A stretch of DNA of 64,000 nucleotides from the NCBI GenBank assembly GCA_002221725.1, contig NJFT01000056.1, forward strand, positions 62,001-126,000, in the 5' to 3' direction. This stretch comes from Scedosporium boydii (lineage: Eukaryota; Ascomycota; Sordariomycetes; Microascales; Microascaceae). The stretch's first letter is position 1, and each line of letters starts with the position of its first letter. The notes under the pieces are model-generated. The model was not told where the DNA came from. It worked only from the letters and a program-made list of their open reading frames with translations, and searched no databases. This document shows positions 46,905 to 55,964 of this stretch, piece by piece. Both the position numbers and the translations under genes were made by a program.

Positions 46905-48441
46905 TCACATTCTTCTTCCGTTCTTGTACGGGTCGTCCACATCATTGGGGTCGCTGAGGGCGGCCAAGTACGCCCTCGCAGAATCCGTGACTCTGTATAA
47001 CCTGGTTAGCGATTTCCTCTGATGCGTTCGCCATTAGGCTAGGCTAGACTTACTTGGGCGTATGAAGCAAAAACCACTCGGACAGTTCATACAGGGCCTT
47101 GGCCCATTCTTCGTCCTGGTTGCTAGGCACGTCCGACTTTTTGACATGGGTGGCCAAAAGGCGGAGCACCGTGCTCAACGGGTCAATGTGCTGGGGAGCT
47201 GGAAGCATTTTGACGACGATATCTCTCGTGGGAAGGGAGTAGCGGTGCTCGGGCGGGACCACGGCCATGGCATCTTTGGAGAAGACGGCCAGCGGGAAAT
47301 AGGAACGGATGAATGTATTGTTCACCTTGGGCACTCCGTGGTTCTTACGGAGGAACGGGGGGAGAATGTTGCACTTCTCCCAATCGAGGATGGCCTCGAT
47401 CTTTCCGTTTTTGATGAGAATGTTGCTTGCGTGGAGATCGTCATGCTGCAAATAAGTCCACGATCCGTTGACGGGGCCGTCAACCTCGCCTGGGACCTTC
47501 GTCTGGTCATGGGCACTCGCGACCGCGGTGAACAGGCGCAGTACGTCTTCTCCATAGATGAACGTGTTCTTCGCAACTTCCTCAGCTTCAAAGCGTGCCT
47601 TCTTATTCTTCAAATATTTGGCGTAGGTGAACTTGGCTCGGCGCCTCACCTCGAGAACGGTGCCAAGGTACTCCTCAACCGTCTTGAATGGGCCACGGCG
47701 GCCAAGGCTCAGGAGGTAAGTATACTTGCCATGAAACTCTCCATCTACGATGGGTCCAACGTAGAACGAGTTCGTCTCCCAATTGCAGTACAGGCTGCCG
47801 ATCTCGCTGAAACGCGTCCGCTCCAGCTTCTGGCGGTTCTCCTTGATTTCATCAAGGAGGTCGTAGCCCTGCGGCAAGAAGGGGTTGAACAACCTCAGCC
47901 GGCCCTGGTAAGTCTCCGTGGACTGCTGGTCATGGAGAGTAGGGGCGTCTTCAACAAGCTCGATAATCATCCACTCCAGCGCGTACGGGTTCTTGGCGCT
48001 GGAATCAAAATAGAGGCACCGCGGGACAGGAACGCCATGATAGGCGGCGAATACCATGTTAGCAACCTCTGACTCTAATTTGTACCAGGGGTCACAAGGC
48101 ATTGGGATTCGCAAGATGACGTTCTTGGTTTCCCAATCCGGGAAGGTGACCTTGAAGAGTGCGTGAAAGGCACCACCGCCGAAGTTGGCCACTTCGATAT
48201 GCTGACTCGGAGGGATGAGTTCACGTTTCATGGCGTCCCTGATGATAGTTTCGGCATGCAAAACATTCGGAATTCTCTTCCAATCTCTCGCGAAGCCAAC
48301 GTGGTGGCCGAACTTGTTGTACTCGGTCCACTTGATCCAGATATCTCGTTCCTGGTCACAAAGCTTGAGGCTTCGAGGCTCGCTCGGCTGGACCTTGATG
48401 GGCTTTATGCCCTCAATGTCAATGGGAGCAGGCGCAAACAT
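46905..48441 (-). CDS. APH-fold phosphotransferase-like protein with a 3' terminal exon
   Basis: Main exon 48441-47054 and, by inference, a last exon 46992-46905; together 491 residues. The frame alone would stop after HTPK exactly over a GTAAGT donor. A CTAACC branch point and ATACAG acceptor follow, and the second exon adds KVTDSARAYLAALSDPNDVD and a few basic residues. The protein has the APH/choline-kinase fold: FHALFKVTFPDWETKNVILRIPMP (nucleotide-binding lobe), EVANMVFAAYHGVPVPRCLYF, WMIIELVEDAPTL, the catalytic loop LQHDDLHASNILI (H-x-D-x4-N) and ILDWE. Catalytic residues are intact. The substrate is unknown. The 5' leader probably has an intron (GTAAGT near 48,514 to CAG near 48,459). 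It shares only the fold with the APH-fold gene at 36 kb, so the two do not look like recent tandem copies. Confidence 0.8.
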
Positions 48442-49354
48442 GGCCTTGGGGGTCTGATTTCTTGACAGTAGTCAGTGCTAAGTCCGGATCAATTGTCTCC
48501 CATGTGCTACTTACAAGCTTTATTCAAGTGAAGGTCATAAAGAGGAGGATAAACTGATGAGCTCACTGCTCAGTTCTTGGAGATAATGATGGAGGAGGTG
48601 AAAGGTTTGTTTTTGTTTTGAAAAATCTTCCAGGGAAAGAAAGCTGTGGCATAGGGTTGAGGAAGCCCACGATGCGTTGGGAGTATCCATCTCCTCATCG
48701 TGGTTCTTTAGGTTAAGACCACCAGCATCACAGAGACGCAGATGACCCTTTTCTTATCATGAAGGAATGGTTCCTTCTGTTCGTGAAAGGTACCAACTGT
48801 AAGTGCCTTCGTATCTATCCTTTGGAGACTTACACGGGGTAGGATACGATTTACATGTTTTGGGGGGGTTAGGGTTCTCCTAATGGAGGGCAAGATGTTG
48901 GAATCTCCATCTTGCTTTTGCAGGAGGCGACTTCGATGTTGAGAAACGTCGGCCGAGGATATGAACCAAGCGGTAAAGGCAAGGACCACAGAAGACGCCA
49001 GCAATTGCATTGCCATGGGGATTCGAATATAATGAATAGCGGGTTGAAGAGTTGATTCGCTTTGAGAGCCATTTGAGACCATGTTCGACGGAAATACGAG
49101 AGCCGACTACCAGTTCCACGTATCGGCTACCATTGAATAAGACCTCCTCACATACAGAGAGGTGTCCTTGGTCTGGCAGATCGACTAGTTGCGGGTAGAC
49201 TTCAACATTGTTGTGGTTTACATTTATGGTTCCATGTACGATCCTGGGCTCATCTAAGTCCAACTTGTGGCTTCCCCGAGGTGCGTTCCCAGGTACACTT
49301 GCTCTCTATAAACTTGTCCTCACATTATATCAATGTAACTAACGAGACCGAATG

Positions 49355-49583
49355 TTACTGTATTTGACTTCCTAAGCGTGCAGTTTCTAACTGTACAACA
49401 TCTTCTCCTTCAATCCCGTCTTCTTCTAAGCCCTGGACAAGCCAGGGAGGCATAGATGAAAACAAAACGAAGAACAGCTATGACGGTCTATTTTCGCGTC
49501 TCCTGGGAGCAGTGTGATACCAGGGACACAGTGGCAGAGTCGCGCGATCCCCGACAAAGGAGGTTCGCAGTCCGACTCACCAT
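49355..49583 (-). other. Possible micro-gene behind a TATA box (26 aa if spliced as proposed)
   Basis: On the minus strand a TATAAAA box (49758-49752) is followed by a pyrimidine-rich leader and ATG at 49583-49581. This ATG is directly abutted by a GTGAGT donor, as in the small gene at 38 kb. Splicing to the acceptor TTGTCCAG (ending at 49433) gives a 26-codon acidic frame starting MGLEEDGIEGED and ending at TAA 49357-49355. No good branch point is seen and other acceptors are possible. Speculative. Confidence 0.2.
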
Positions 49584-49824
49584 GGGTAGTAAAAAATTAT
49601 GCTGAAAAGAGCGGCCGGGGATAGAGGCCCCGACGTCCGCGCGATTAAGCGTCGGAAGAACAGATACTACACACTGATCAAAGCCAAAATCGGCCAGAAA
49701 AGCTGGAGAAGGAAGAAGAAGAGAGGGAGAATCAGACGAGGGAACGGCCACTTTTATACCTTTTTTTCTTGAGCTCCGGGGCAGTTGGTTGGCAAGGGTG
49801 ATAGAATAGGCAGGACAGGCAGGA

Positions 49825-49858
49825 TAGGCAGCAGCCGCTGCCTGGGAGCTGCTGCCTA
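49825..49858. repeat. Perfect 11-bp inverted repeat (hairpin)
   Basis: Arms TAGGCAGCAGC (49825-49835) and GCTGCTGCCTA (49848-49858) enclose a 12-base loop. The surrounding 250 bp carry many more AGGCA/TGCCT words. It could be the remains of a small foldback element or a protein-binding site. Confidence 0.6.
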
Positions 49859-50162
49859 GGATCTCATTCCTGACGAGTGCTCTGCCTAATGATGGGCTGA
49901 GAGAATCGGATGAATGTTATTAATTTCAATTCTAGGAGTGCACTAATTGCTGAGCTGCCTACTCATTCCTGTCATTATCCAGTCGGTATGTAGAAGGCAA
50001 GGCAGACGCAGGGACAGGCAACTTGCATCGCCACACCTGCCTAAACATGCCTTCCATTCCCGACCATGAACCGCTTCTATTCAATCCTAGCCAGCAGGAA
50101 ACAATGTCAGATTCCCAGAAGGCAGCGCATCTGCAGGCTCCCACCTCCCTCGTAGCCGATGC

Positions 50163-50755
50163 CTAGCCCTCCGTCGTCTCCTTGCCCTCCATCCTCGCAA
50201 CCAGGCTCGCATGAATACCCTTCCAATTCCCTTCACACTGCCCCTTAATGACGGCGACCAAGAGCCTCGAGCACGAGATGGTCACCTCCTCCACCAAGTC
50301 CAACCCACCACCACCCTCCGCCTCCCTAACCTCCCACACAGTCTCCATAACCACGCTCAACGGACTCCTCAACCTCACGAACATGCCCTTCTCCAGATCC
50401 ACAAACTCGTAGGTGCTTACAACGTCGGAATCCCATAGACCCGCCGGCAGGGCATGTACGCGATCCGTCACTTCGTAGACCACGGCGGGACGGCCGGCGG
50501 GAGGTGAGCAAGTGATGGTGGAGGGGATGGGTTCGGAAGTGCTTTCGGGGAGGGGCTTGTAGGAGATCATGTGCGGGTCGCATTTGATAAAGCCTTCGTG
50601 GTTTTGGAGGCTTGTGATTGCCTGGGGTCCGGTGAGGGTTGATGGGAGGGGAGTTTTGTGCTGGATGGTTGCTGAGGTGTTGAGGATCGCTGAAGGAGAC
50701 TTAGTCCGTGGCGGGTGACGGAGGCGAACCATTGAGGGGTAGACTTACACGACAT
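50163..50755 (-). CDS. DUF7053-like fungal protein
   Basis: Exon 1 is 7 nt (50755-50749: ATG, TCG and one base). An intron with GTAAGT donor and TTCAG acceptor follows, then exon 2 50689-50163; 177 residues. Sequence features include TPLPSTLTGPQAITSLQNHEGF near the start, a VVYEVTDRVHALPAGLWDSDV core and an EKGMFVRLRSPLSVVMETVWEV segment. This arrangement resembles the fungal DUF7053 family (a START-like barrel by prediction, function unknown). The assignment is from memory of the family pattern and moderately sure; the gene itself is better supported, by clean splice sites and the rejoined N-terminus. Confidence 0.65.
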
Positions 50756-51422
50756 CTTGGGCCAGGGTCTTGGTGATGATTATTCTATCTTGGGAGTTGA
50801 ATTAAAGTCTAGATTTCCTCGATTCTAATAAATCGTTGGGTTTGACTTGTTATTTCTTTCGTTTGTGTCCCTGATGATTTGGTCTAATTTCAAGAATAGC
50901 GGTTGATGGAATAGTGAGAGGCAAGTCCGAGGTTAAACCTCCCGTATCAACGCCGCCTCCTTTCGCACTGACACTCCAACTGTCTCATCGCCCACCTCTC
51001 AACCCTGGCTCGCCATTTCTTGAAGTTCTGGAATTGACAGGCTTAATCTTGCGTGGGGCACAGGCTTGTTATTCACAAGATAAGTGGACGGGATCGATTT
51101 TGATCTACGGTTAAGTATAGACATTGATGGGTGAAGAGACAACTTTTTTCCTATGCACTTTGATTTATTCCATTTCATCGAGTTTTAGATACAAGAACTC
51201 CTGCTAGCTGGTAGGTACATATCTCCGTGCTTTATTTCGCGTACCATAAAATGTGATGATACCAATATCAGTTGCTTCTCTAGACACTAACTAAACCTGG
51301 GGTGGCCATGGAATAAGCCCGTCCGTGCATGTGGTGAGATAGACTGAGCCCTTCATTCTGGATCCCGGAACCAAATCCAGGCCAGGAGGATTATCCACAG
51401 GTCTCCTCCCCATGGGACGTGA
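50756..51422. other. Intergenic stretch
   Basis: 667 bp between two minus-strand genes; no gene or repeat seen. Confidence 0.6.
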
Positions 51423-51806
51423 CTACATTCCGGACTTCTTTTTGTCATCGCCGCGGTAGCCTTTAAAGAATCTGCTGGCCTTGTTGTCGTCCCGAGTCTT
51501 TTCTGTGGTCCCAGTTTTCACGAGCTGAGAGTCTCGGGCAGCCCTTGCGGCCTCGATGATCTCGGCGATGGTGAGCGACAGGTCGAAAATCTTTTTCCTC
51601 GCGGCAACGGCCAACTCGTCGAGGCGTATGCAATCTTGGCAATCTTTGTCGACGGAGATTGTGTACATGGGATACGAGGTTCTGGTTGAGCAGGGAAAGT
51701 GGGAGGTTGGGTCGAGCTGGTACTGTTCTTGGACGGCGCAATCGGCAAGCTTCTTGGTCCAAGATTCGTGCTTGCAGCCGTGGAGTATGCGCTTATAGAG
51801 ACACAT
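51423..51806 (-). CDS. Small cysteine-bearing protein of unknown function
   Basis: Start at ATG 51806; 127 residues. The frame is open upstream, but a TATATATA box at 51970-51963 and a purine/pyrimidine-rich leader put the transcription start between it and this ATG. The N-terminus MCLYKRILHGCKHESWTKKLADC, then FPCST and DKDCQDCIRL, gives C-x8-C-x11-C and later C-x2-C spacings that could bind zinc. Similar short MC...CxH proteins are common and uncharacterised in fungi. The middle is helical (LSLTIAEIIEAARAARDSQ) and the C-terminus is basic and disordered. No signal peptide. Function not known. Confidence 0.6.
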   Translation of the reverse strand: MCLYKRILHGCKHESWTKKLADCAVQEQYQLDPTSHFPCSTRTSYPMYTISVDKDCQDCIRLDELAVAARKKIFDLSLTIAEIIEAARAARDSQLVKTGTTEKTRDDNKASRFFKGYRGDDKKKSGM

Positions 51807-52228
51807 GGTGGGTATTCGTCGTCGTCTCCTCGTTTCGATCTTGTGTAGAAGACGGTCGCTAGAGGTAGATGGTAGCTCAACAGGAGAGGAGGGGCTCAGA
51901 GAAATGCTCTTCCGATCTAAGAGTAGCACACTCCAAACTCTTCTTCTTCTTCGCGACCAGACTATATATACATGTGCCCCGACCTTCGACTGCTGCTTGG
52001 GGCTGTTCACAAGCGATGAGTTTTTCTTTGTTTCCAAGGCAGTCATCCAATAGAAGCGCCGAAGTAATTCTTGACAAAGGGCTGGACAATATCTTGTCTC
52101 TTGCCACAGCACTGCGCGACGACCGATGACAAGGGACAGATAGACATACATAGAATATATGCATGAGGTGTTAGCGGATGAGCGGATTTTCAAAAGCTCT
52201 TTTCAAAAACAGAGGTAAAGCTCAGCCC
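51807..52228. promoter_or_regulatory. Promoter region with TATA box for the small cysteine-bearing gene
   Basis: 422 bp between the small gene and the HAD phosphatase stop. TATATATA at 51963-51970 lies about 157 bp before the start at 51806 on the minus strand. Confidence 0.55.
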
Positions 52229-53065
52229 TTAGGTCTTAGGCTGAGGCTCCAGGAGCGAAAGGGCGCCAGCGTCGAGAATCTCGGTGAAATCTCTAGCCCA
52301 CGACAGCCTATTGATCTCTTTGCGATCACGCACATGAGGCACCTCTAGCCCGATGCGGGACAAGGTCTTGAGCAGAGAGGAGTCCGCAGCTGGGGATAGC
52401 ACAATCCCGGATGACATGGAAAGACACTCGATATCTGTAGAAGAATCCCCAAAATACACCAGGGGTTTAGCATCCAAGCCTGGTAGGTTCGCGAGAGCTC
52501 GGGCTTTGTCGGCGGAGGTTGCCATGACACCAGTGCCGTTGGGGCCGGATATCTTGCCGTTCGCAACCACCTCGTTGGACACGATTTGCACATTAGCGAC
52601 GAAATGCTGCAGAACGCCCTCTATGAAGCTACTCGACCAGTTGACAGATACGATATAAATAAGCCATCCGTGTTTCTGCGCCGTAGCTAATAGCTCCGAG
52701 ATGCCCGGCCGTAATATCACGTTTCCTTCCTCCACCGCAGAGACGCCAGCAGAAAAGAGGTCCGAGGATGATATTCCATCGAAGATCTTGGATTCCTCGA
52801 CTCGTCGAAGAGACGCCATGTCGACCTCTTGGAGGCCGTTCAGAAACTTGGTTTCTTCCTCTAAACTCACTCGCTTATCCTGGGGGACTGCATAGTTGGA
52901 CACATAGTCGCTGTAGTCGCCGTAATAAGATTCCAGAATTTGCTTCCAAGCGTCTGAGAGATCCCTGTCATGCTGTTCCCTATGGAAAGAAATGGCGTGT
53001 TGGGCGAGCACTTCGATGGTATCCTGGGTAGTAATAGTTCCATCGAAATCTAGGACGATTGCCAT
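52229..53065 (-). CDS. HAD-superfamily phosphatase
   Basis: Start chosen at ATG 53065, since the open frame upstream contains no other ATG; 278 residues. Motif I is VLDFDGTIT at residues 3-11 (D-x-D-G-T), motif II is IVSVNWSS near 145, and motif III/IV is a late Lys followed by VYFGDSSTDIECL (D-x4-D) near 205. The helical cap after motif I has DAWKQILESYYGDYSDYV. This places it with small-molecule HAD phosphatases of the phosphoserine-phosphatase-like type found in fungi (cold-tolerance Cto1-like proteins are a possible match). All catalytic Asp residues are present; the substrate is unknown. Confidence 0.82.
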   Translation of the reverse strand: MAIVLDFDGTITTQDTIEVLAQHAISFHREQHDRDLSDAWKQILESYYGDYSDYVSNYAVPQDKRVSLEEETKFLNGLQEVDMASLRRVEESKIFDGISSSDLFSAGVSAVEEGNVILRPGISELLATAQKHGWLIYIVSVNWSSSFIEGVLQHFVANVQIVSNEVVANGKISGPNGTGVMATSADKARALANLPGLDAKPLVYFGDSSTDIECLSMSSGIVLSPAADSSLLKTLSRIGLEVPHVRDRKEINRLSWARDFTEILDAGALSLLEPQPKT

Positions 53066-54584
53066 GGTTTCCGCTGTCGCTGCTGTGAGGCTCCAATTGA
53101 TATGATCAAGAGCACTCGACGGTGAGTTGATCCTGATCAATTGATCAATTTGATTGATTTGATGTGTTTGGGGGCAAAAAAGGCTGGAGTTCAGTACAAC
53201 AGAGAATGTACCCCGCTATAATTCAGCACGGTCAAGGTCGATTGTCAGCACCCAATCTGCCTGTGGGTCGGTCCGAGATGAGCTGTGCCGATTTGGTCCA
53301 GGGTGTGGCAAACGGTAAAAATCTGGGGTCGACAGCAGCCCACAGTTGCAGTGCCCATTGCAGCAAGTGCGCCCGGGACCCACTGGCGGATACACTCGGC
53401 TGAAATTCGGCAGTCTCATCAGGGGTTGATTCAAGTTCCAACGACATCGCTTCGGCTTTTGGTTCGAGCCAGGGGAAGGACCGAAGTTGTTTCAAGCAGA
53501 TCTCTAAACGTAAACTTTTGCATGTCCTTCTTTGAGACAATCGCGGCGGGGTATTTCAATTCCGTGGTCTCGGCGCGGAGTTTCTGGTCACATTGCTATC
53601 TTTTGTCGGGCTAACTGCGAGTTCTGCACTTCGAGTTCCTCCGCGTCGATCATTGTCAATTACACGAAGCCTCGAGGCCATCAGCCGGACCGGGATAGTG
53701 GAAGCCTATCTTAAAAGGCCTTTATCTTTTGGAGAGGATCACGACAGACAAGGCTTTGGTTAGTATCCCCTTCCCCTGTCTATGTATACCATGTGCAATA
53801 TGCTGTTGTCAATGTGCTTTGAGGCTTTGAGGTCCTTTGGCAAGTGCTCTGTTTTGGGATAGGGGATTTACTTCATCTTCTATGTTTGTGGAAATTGGGC
53901 TCTGTTCAGGATGGAAGGGAGATGGCTGGGTGTCTGGTTCTGGTGCTGGAGCGTGCTGTGACTAGGACACGGCGCCTTCTATGGGCTGTATACAAAGGCT
54001 TGGTATGGCTAGATGTAGCCTTGACCTGGCCATCAGTCAGACATCATGGGTCTTTAAGGGGGGGGGGGCTAGATGATATTGGGCCTTCTGGGCAATTAAG
54101 CTGCAGGCTGAGGAGAAAGACTGGCAGCTAGGCTGTTAGCTCTAAATCCTAGAGAGGGATCCAGCTTTTTATCCGCACCTTCCTCTTCCTTGGTCATGGC
54201 AACATGTCCTGGCCTTCCAGCTTAGACTTGTTGCCCACCTTGGCTTCATGGGAGCTTGGAGCATGTCAAGTCTTCTAGGAGACTTGTGCCTTCCTTGAAG
54301 ATGCCTGTGAATCCCTTACTTAGCCTGGCTCTTCTCAAGCTCAACCTCAAGTTGTCTGTTTACTCTGTCCCCCACCATTTCATCCTTCCATTACATCTCC
54401 AGAGCAAGCCAAGTGCATCATCACCTTTCATCACTTCCTCAAACTCATTACCCTTTCCTTTCCCTACAGTTGGGGAGTCATCCAGGCTTTCAAGTTTTAA
54501 AACTTATCCTGCTGGCAAACTCCTTATCCCCATCACAACTATACATCACCACAACCACTCAGCAAACTTTCCCCCAAAGTCAAG
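53066..54584. other. Divergent intergenic region, 1.5 kb
   Basis: Between the HAD gene (-) and the unknown gene (+). It has an 11-base G run (54058-54068) and a long C/T-rich stretch (54,260-54,584) that looks like the leader of the + strand gene. A 241-codon frame in this leader is judged spurious. Confidence 0.5.
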
Positions 54585-55686
54585 ATGCCCACCAACAGTG
54601 AAGATCGTGCCCAGCGTCCTACTCAGCATTTCCGACGCTGTGATGGTATTCCAGGTGTCGATCCGCAGTATCCTCCTCATCTTCAAAACTCAGCTCTCGA
54701 CCAGCATTATCCTCCTTCTATTGGAAGCTCCATCACATCTGACTCTGATAGGAGCTATGAAGAGAACTTTCCACGTCCCATTTCTGGGCCAACTGTCTCA
54801 TCAGGGTATGCTGCATTGCGAGACAGTCGACTCCGTCAACGATGGGAAGTCTGGGAGGCCATCCGTGACTTTGACCACTTCTGTGATAGATACCCTACGG
54901 AGGCGATTCCTTCATCGAGGCATGTCCCCAGCCAGCGAATCAAGTGATCCATCTGCTCTTTTCAGCACCAATATTTCTTGAGTACTGGATTCGATTTCGA
55001 ACTGGCAAGGCTGATATGTTGTGTTCATAGGGATCTTGACGTCTGGGGTATCTACCCGCCCTACGACGAATATCCGGCTGAAACCGAATCGGACCCTGCC
55101 GACCAGTATTCGGTTGGTAGTGATCAGTTCTTAATCGATCCAAATTTGATCCCCCCCTCCCCCCCAAGCAGTTTCATTGTTCAAGGTAGAGAGATACTCG
55201 TGCCCATTTAACACATTCCAATTACTGACACATTTAGGTTTCAATTGCTTCTGCAGCCTTTTCAGCCTTTTCGTCCGTAGTCCAAGCCCCACCGATCCCC
55301 TTCCTAAACCATACGCGAGGAGCATCACATCGAGTAATAGCTCCGATATCATTCACGAGTGGCCAAGCACCACACAGGGATCTTCCACGCTGCCCACTTT
55401 CAGTCGGCTTAACCTTGGTAGGCTTGCTGCTCGGCAGCCAGAGGAGCCGAAGAAGCCCAGCTTCCTCTCCTCTCTCGGCAAGTTTTTTTGCAACCTGTGG
55501 GGTCGCAAGAAAGCCCGTCCTGCTGAGGTTTCTCCTTGTCCTTCTGTTGGATCTCCCGATTCGTGGAATTCGTGGAATTCAGACACTTCATCCATTCCCC
55601 GATTCTCGGACGAAGTAGATATTCCACTCGATCCTATTGCTGCAAGGCCAGGCGTCTCCGACGCATCTCTGGGCTCGTCCCAGTAG
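54585..55686 (+). CDS. Uncharacterised low-complexity protein, three-exon model
   Basis: Not recognised. Proposed exons 54585-54943, 55031-55185 and 55238-55686 give 320 residues. The start has context GTCAAGATGCCC at the end of a C/T-rich leader. Intron 2 is well formed (GTAGAG donor, TACTGAC branch point, TTTAG acceptor). Intron 1 has a weak GTGATC donor but a GGCTGATAT branch point and CATAG acceptor. The first exon carries a charged helix (LRDSRLRQRWEVWEAIRDFDHFCDRYP). Exon 2 is acidic and Pro/Tyr-rich. Exon 3 holds a short hydrophobic Cys/Phe cluster (FNCFCSLFSLFV), then a basic LGKFFCNLWGRKKARP segment and a Ser-rich end. It lies 278 bp upstream of a GCK kinase on the same strand. Exon joins are by eye, and fewer exons are possible. 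Confidence 0.5.
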
Positions 55687-55964
55687 GGAAATACGAAGCC
55701 ATTTTTGGCTGGCACTGACCAAGGGAACCTTGGAGTGCCGACGCTTGTCAACTTGACGAGCGACAAGGACGAAAATTCCCGTGTAATACCACCCATCCAA
55801 CTGATTTTCAATCCAACTGTTTTCCAAATCAACCACACTCCATCCCGCCGGCCTCCCTCCGCTCTCCTGGATTTCCGGACCGGCACTCGTACTATACCTC
55901 ATCTAACTTTCCCCTTACCCCACGCACCTTAGGCTTCGCGAAGAAGTCAACGGATCTAGACAAA

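Larger units (their letters stand above)
48442..50162. other. 1.7-kb intergenic stretch with weak gene hints
   Basis: No recognised gene. Two overlapping minus-strand frames of about 125 codons (48708-49082 and 48880-49263) lack known domains. A TATA box at 49752-49758 (minus), a possible tiny gene and a GC-rich hairpin are given separately. Confidence 0.5.

Noticed and set aside
47062..48072. 336-codon + strand frame
   Set aside because: Antisense shadow of the APH-fold gene, whose catalytic motifs are clear on the minus strand.
48708..49263. Two overlapping minus-strand frames of about 125 codons
   Set aside because: Sequence looks mildly protein-like (YPQLVDLPDQGHLSVCEE) but no family, start context or splice structure supports a gene.
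54256..54981. 241-codon + strand frame in the C/T-rich leader of the unknown gene
   Set aside because: Ser/Leu/Pro-rich translation of a pyrimidine tract with no domain; it conflicts with the better supported three-exon frame.
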